A stretch of 64,000 nucleotides of DNA from JBBRVW01 sp038246545 (GTDB lineage Bacteria > Actinomycetota > Actinomycetes > JACCUZ01). How positions within the stretch are numbered: the stretch's first letter is position 1; every line of letters begins with the position of its first letter. The DNA lies in the NCBI GenBank assembly GCA_038246545.1, contig JBBRVW010000006.1, forward strand, positions 60,240 to 124,239, given 5' to 3'. Under the pieces are notes generated by a model that did not search any database, had not been told where the DNA came from, and saw only the letters and a list, made by a program, of their open reading frames with translations. The translations under genes and the position numbers were made by a program. This document shows, one piece after another, positions 61,177 through 64,000 of this stretch.

Positions 61177-61814
61177 ACATGTCTGCGCTATCCAAGACCA
61201 TGATCAAGAGGGTGCGGACAATGCCCGTCGTGAGGTGACGATAGTGCGGCGAGTGACGGATTGTGAAGGGGTCTAGCGGTCAATTGCGGTAATGCTGGGA
61301 TGCCTGGCAACAGGGATTGGAGACAGGGGAAAGAATCTTGGAGGCGGCGGCGTGTCGGACGATCAATGGGTTGCTTGGGCGTCCCCACCGCCGGGCCCCG
61401 GCTACGGGCAGGCCGCCTCGACCCGGCAGCCGTGAAGCGACCAACCCCAACTCATCATGTGGTCAACGATGCCCGGTCGGGCCAACCTCCCTGTGATCGA
61501 CAGGAGGCGGTCACGCTTGGCCGACGAGTCGCCACGATCCCGCCCACGGGTAATGCCGTGATTCCCGCAGCCGATGAATTGTGCCCAGCGTCGAGATCCC
61601 AGGGAAATCGCCGATGGCGAAACGTGACGCAATTTCTCGGCTGAGGTGGTCCCACGTGGCCTTTGGGTTCAACGAGAGAGTTTCAAGCAATTCAAGGGCA
61701 GCGGAATCTCACCCCGACTCCGGCAAGCAATTGCCACTACGCCGAGCTTCTCAGCGAGCGCCCGAAAGCCGATTTGCTCGAAACCGGAAGTCCTAGTCGC
61801 CTGTCCTTGTCGGC
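61177..61814. other. 640-bp non-coding stretch upstream of the relaxase, candidate oriT region
   Basis: No convincing gene on either strand; GC content is visibly lower than in the neighbouring genes. MobF relaxases usually have oriT next to their gene, so the nick site may lie here. I could not identify a nic sequence. Confidence 0.35.
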
Positions 61815-62054
61815 TCAGGCAGCCGTCGCTTCCTTGTCGGGGAAGGGGCGCACGGCGACCGTCTCGGTGGAGAGCATCTCGGTCAGCAGCGAGTCGAGCC
61901 GCAGGGCAACCGCCTCGTCGATCCAGACCTCACCGCAGGCCGGGCACTCCTCGACGGGGACAGCGGTGACGACGGCAACTCGGTGGTCTCGTTCCTCGAC
62001 GTATGGACGCCGCGCCGGAACACGCTCGCCGTTGTCACAGACACCGCAGCGCAT
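61815..62054 (-). CDS. YgiT-type zinc-finger antitoxin-like protein
   Basis: Protein of 79 residues. The N-terminal zinc finger has CGVCDNG and ECPACGEVWID (two CxxC pairs), typical of the MqsA/YgiT N-terminal domain, followed by a helix ALRLDSLLTEML. The C-terminal HTH of full MqsA is absent. Its start overlaps the DUF4258 stop by one base (TGATG). In such pairs the YgiT protein neutralises the toxin. It probably stabilises the element. Confidence 0.85.
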   Translation of the reverse strand: MRCGVCDNGERVPARRPYVEERDHRVAVVTAVPVEECPACGEVWIDEAVALRLDSLLTEMLSTETVAVRPFPDKEATAA

Positions 62055-62377
62055 CAGCGCCTGCGCCGGAAGTCGGCCGTCCAGATCGACGGATCGGGTT
62101 CGTACACGGTCACCAGTCTCTCCTCTTCGCGCGCGGAGTCAACGACGATCACCACGTGCAGTGGTCGCAGCCACTCGACGAGCAGCACGATCTCGCGCCG
62201 CTCGGACGGGTCGTCCTCGGCCTCGGCGATGATCTCGCCTCGTCCCAGGAGCTGCTGAAATTCTGCGAGGACCAGATCCAAGGCCCGCAGCTTGTCGAAG
62301 ACGTGGCGTCGGTACTTGTAGCCGAACCGCTTGGCGTACGGCCGCGAGACGGTCCGGTAGCCGCCGCCGTCACTCAC
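62054..62377 (-). CDS. DUF4258-family toxin-like protein
   Basis: Protein of 107 residues. YAKRFGYKYRRHVFDKLRALDLVLAEFQQLL is the N-terminal helical part, and LLVEWLRPLHVVIVVDSAREEERLVTVYEPDPSIW matches the strand core of DUF4258 proteins (RelE/MqsR-like fold), usually encoded with a YgiT zinc-finger partner. It is the upstream gene of the pair, toxin first. Activity (mRNA interferase) is inferred from family. Confidence 0.8.
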   Translation of the reverse strand: MSDGGGYRTVSRPYAKRFGYKYRRHVFDKLRALDLVLAEFQQLLGRGEIIAEAEDDPSERREIVLLVEWLRPLHVVIVVDSAREEERLVTVYEPDPSIWTADFRRRR

Positions 62378-62514
62378 CTCGAGCCGTCCGAGACCAGAAC
62401 GCGGCGGCCGTGGTGGCGAGGGCGATCCCGGGCAGCGGGCCGACGCGACACAGTCAGGACCCTACTGATCCGGGGCGTCCTCCGCGTCCGACTCGTCGCC
62501 ACCGAGGGGATCGG

Positions 62515-63684
62515 TCAGGGGCCCTCCACCTGTGGGTTGCCCTCGGCGATCAGCTGGTCCATCCGGGCGGCAAGGTCTGCCGATCGACCGGGACGTACCC
62601 GGGCGTAGAGGTTCAGGGTGGTGGTGATGTCCTTGTGGCCGAGATGCGCCTGGACGTCCTTGACCGAAGCCCCGGCATCGACCAGGAGGGACGCACAGGT
62701 CGCCCGCAGGTCGTGCGGAGTCACTGGCAGCGCAGCGCGCCCGCTCTGCTCACGCCGAGCATCGACGGCCCGGACGGCAGGGTCCCAGGAGTCGCGCCGA
62801 AAGACCCGGTAGCGTCGATGGCCGCCCACGCGGTTGCCGAACACCAGCGCCGTCGGCTGGACCGGACAGTCGCGCAGGCGGAGCTGCAGCTCCTGGGCGA
62901 GGGACACGGGCAGCGTGATCGTGCGTACGGCGTAGGTCTTGGTCGCGCCCACCTCCAGACGGCCGCCGATCTCGCCGACGCTCTCGCGCACCGTCAGGCG
63001 GCCGCCGGGCACGTCGACGTCACGGCGGCGCAGGGCCAGGGCCTCGCCGATCCGCAGCCCCCCGTAGGCGAGCAGGCGGACCAGGACCCGGTCGTCGTCT
63101 CGCCGCATCGCCGTGGCCAGCTCCTCGACCTCTGCGGGGCTCAGCACGGGACGGTCCTTGCGTGGGCGGCGCGGCAGCGGGCCGGCGCGCAGCGAGCACG
63201 GGTTCGTCGCGATGGCCCGGTCGCGCACGGCCCGGTCGAGCACCCGCTTGAGTACTCCGTGCGACTCGATGATCTTCGAGGACGAGATGCCGGCGGCGGC
63301 CATGTCGGCGATCCAGTCCTCGATGTGAGAGGCGCGCAGGCGACCGACCGGCACCGACCCCAGCCCTGGCTCCACCCGCAGCCGCCAGGCCTGCTCGTAG
63401 TTGGACAGCGTGGAGGCCTTGAGCGTCGACCGGGCCGTCCGCAGGTACCCGGGCCACCACTCAACAAGCGGCCGGGTCGCCGCCCGGTCGTCCAGGTCGA
63501 CCCGGCGTGCGAGATCGGTGCGCCGAGCTGCCAGCCACCGGTCCGCGTCACCACGCGTCGCGAAGGTGCCCGGTGCCGGCAGGAGCCGGCCGGAGTCCTG
63601 GTCGAGATAGCGGGCCTGGAACCGCCCCGACCCCAGCGCCCGGACCGCCCCCCAGCTGCGTCGACCCCGCGCTCGAACGGCCAC
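62515..63684 (-). CDS. int: Tyrosine recombinase (phage-type integrase)
   Basis: Integrase of 389 residues. An arm-binding N-terminus (1-70), a core-binding SAM-like domain (about 70-165, STLKASTLSNYEQAWRLRV) and a catalytic domain with R211 (GGLRIGEAL), H324 and R327 (HDLR), H350 (LGHKD) and Y360 (LNLYARV), all catalytic residues present. GTG 63684 has GAGGTGG upstream. It lies 119 bp from attR and reads away from it. It should integrate the element into tRNA-Arg and, with the excisionase, remove it. Confidence 0.96.
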   Translation of the reverse strand: MAVRARGRRSWGAVRALGSGRFQARYLDQDSGRLLPAPGTFATRGDADRWLAARRTDLARRVDLDDRAATRPLVEWWPGYLRTARSTLKASTLSNYEQAWRLRVEPGLGSVPVGRLRASHIEDWIADMAAAGISSSKIIESHGVLKRVLDRAVRDRAIATNPCSLRAGPLPRRPRKDRPVLSPAEVEELATAMRRDDDRVLVRLLAYGGLRIGEALALRRRDVDVPGGRLTVRESVGEIGGRLEVGATKTYAVRTITLPVSLAQELQLRLRDCPVQPTALVFGNRVGGHRRYRVFRRDSWDPAVRAVDARREQSGRAALPVTPHDLRATCASLLVDAGASVKDVQAHLGHKDITTTLNLYARVRPGRSADLAARMDQLIAEGNPQVEGP

Positions 63685-63725
63685 GTTCCACCTCGCCTGT
63701 GAGCGCCGCTGATACCTCCTGATGA

Positions 63726-63753
63726 CCGCTCACTATGGCACGCTTATGGCACG
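63726..63753. promoter_or_regulatory. Right-end paired TATGGCACG repeats, candidate integrase arm sites
   Basis: CCGCTCAC then TATGGCACG at 63734-63742 and 63745-63753, an 11-bp period, 51 bp left of attR. A 17-bp stretch (CCGCTCACTATGGCACG) is identical to 33833-33849. It also lies in the integrase promoter region, so binding might repress int. Confidence 0.65.
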
Positions 63754-63803
63754 AGGCGTATTTTCGGCGTAAAACCGCAGGTCAGCGAGTTGAGACGCAC
63801 CTG

Positions 63804-63846
63804 TTCCTAAACCGTGTGTCGCAGGTTCGAATCCTGCCGGGGGCAC
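63804..63846 (+). repeat. attR: second copy of the 43-bp tRNA-Arg 3' sequence
   Basis: Identical over 43 bases to 33691-33733. It is only the 3' half of the tRNA, without acceptor 5' strand or D-arm, so it is not a gene. Confidence 0.93.
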
Positions 63847-63868
63847 AGCATGAATCTGGCTCTGGCGA

Positions 63869-63937
63869 GTAGCCGGGGGGAATCTCACCCCCCGGCTCTC
63901 TCAGAACCGTGCGTGAACCTCTCGACTCACACGGCTC
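63869..63937 (-). ncRNA. 3' end of a group II intron: domains V and VI
   Basis: On the minus strand the 34-nt domain V (63904-63937) starts GAGCCGTGTGAG and ends CACGCACGGTTC, with the AGC catalytic triad. Domain VI follows as a strong hairpin (AGCCGGGGGG pairing CCCCCCGGCT, 63871-63897). The intron 3' end is probably just past it, near 63869, about 22 bp from attR. The remainder lies beyond the window. Confidence 0.85.
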
Positions 63938-63958
63938 CCATCACCCAGTCGTCTACGG

Positions 63959-64000
63959 TCACGGTTTGACGAGCTGCCAATGGGCGAAGAGACCTGGGTA
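63959..64000 (-). CDS. ltrA: Group II intron reverse transcriptase/maturase, last 13 residues
   Basis: Partial gene entering from the right edge: YPGLFAHWQLVKP then TGA. This is the typical C-terminus of bacterial group II intron-encoded proteins, and domain V of the intron follows 21 bp after the stop, as expected. The rest lies outside the window, so completeness cannot be judged. Confidence 0.82.
   Translation of the reverse strand, partial: YPGLFAHWQLVKP

Larger units (their letters stand above)
33691..63846. mobile_element. 30.1-kb integrative mobilizable element in tRNA-Arg carrying a phosphate/polyphosphate island
   Basis: Bounded by 43-bp direct repeats derived from tRNA-Arg(CCT). 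It contains an excisionase-like gene 0.3 kb from attL, a tyrosine integrase 0.1 kb from attR, a MobF relaxase-helicase and a toxin-antitoxin pair, all typical of integrative mobile elements. No VirB/TraG/FtsK-type transfer ATPase is seen, so transfer would need a helper. The circular form would be about 30.1 kb. The cargo at 36.2-57.1 kb is almost wholly phosphate uptake and polyphosphate related, flanked by decayed genes. Confidence 0.88.

Noticed and set aside
63804..63846. A second tRNA-Arg gene at the right end
   Set aside because: Only the 3' half of the tRNA is present; acceptor 5' strand and D-arm are missing, so it is an attachment-site duplication.

Overview
The window is very GC-rich and gene-dense, with many GTG and TTG starts and stop/start overlaps (ATGA, GTGA, TGATG). 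Its gene content points to an actinobacterium (Actinomycetota): a DUF5999 small protein, a Ruc-like FmdB zinc-ribbon protein under a CIRCE operator, very large LuxR-type ATPase regulators, PHO-box-like direct repeats, and long perfect hairpins without T-tracts as terminators. I cannot fix the genus.

Left, chromosomal part (1-33.66 kb). It opens with the 3'-truncated end of a fused SecDF gene, then small secreted proteins, a decayed FHA-domain fragment and an acidic RTX-repeat protein. An ECF sigma factor with a membrane partner and two small proteins follow, then an OmpR-type two-component pair convergent with a COG4705 membrane protein, a cation-diffusion-facilitator pump and a frameshifted GGDEF/EAL protein. 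Next come a thioredoxin-reductase-like flavoprotein, an XRE-cupin regulator and an export block (ABC-2 exporter, MMPL exporter, small partners) beside a MalT-like LuxR regulator. After a divergent MFS transporter comes a CIRCE element in front of ruc, then mtnP, an SAF-domain protein and mscL, a sulfotransferase, a membrane gene broken by an in-frame TGA, a DUF4242 protein convergent with a second giant LuxR ATPase, and a bicovalent-flavin-type oxidoreductase.

Right part (33.69-63.85 kb): an integrative element. A tRNA-Arg(CCT) gene at 33660-33732 supplies a 43-bp direct repeat found again at 63804-63846. Between the copies lie an excisionase-like gene next to attL, a tyrosine integrase next to attR, a MobF/TrwC-type relaxase-helicase, a YgiT/DUF4258 toxin-antitoxin pair, and paired TATGGCACG repeats with an 11-bp period near both ends. 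No type IV secretion genes are visible, so it looks mobilizable rather than self-transmissible.

The cargo is strikingly phosphate- and polyphosphate-themed: pstC-pstA-pstS, a large PstS-like membrane-anchored protein, a sortase-fold protein without the sortase active site, a PstS-Ig protein, pstB, three DUF1508-like genes, a Nudix/histidine-phosphatase fusion, a ParA-like ATPase, two CHAD proteins (one with a CYTH domain), a glycosyltransferase, PPK2 and a PhoX phosphatase. PHO-box-like repeats stand before pstC and before the CHAD-ParA-Nudix operon. My reading, an inference, is a mobile island for phosphate scavenging and polyphosphate storage, possibly with a ParA/CHAD granule-positioning module. 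Several decayed genes (alpha/beta hydrolase, phosphoesterase, nitronate monooxygenase) suggest it was assembled by accretion. Immediately right of attR lies the 3' end of a group II intron.
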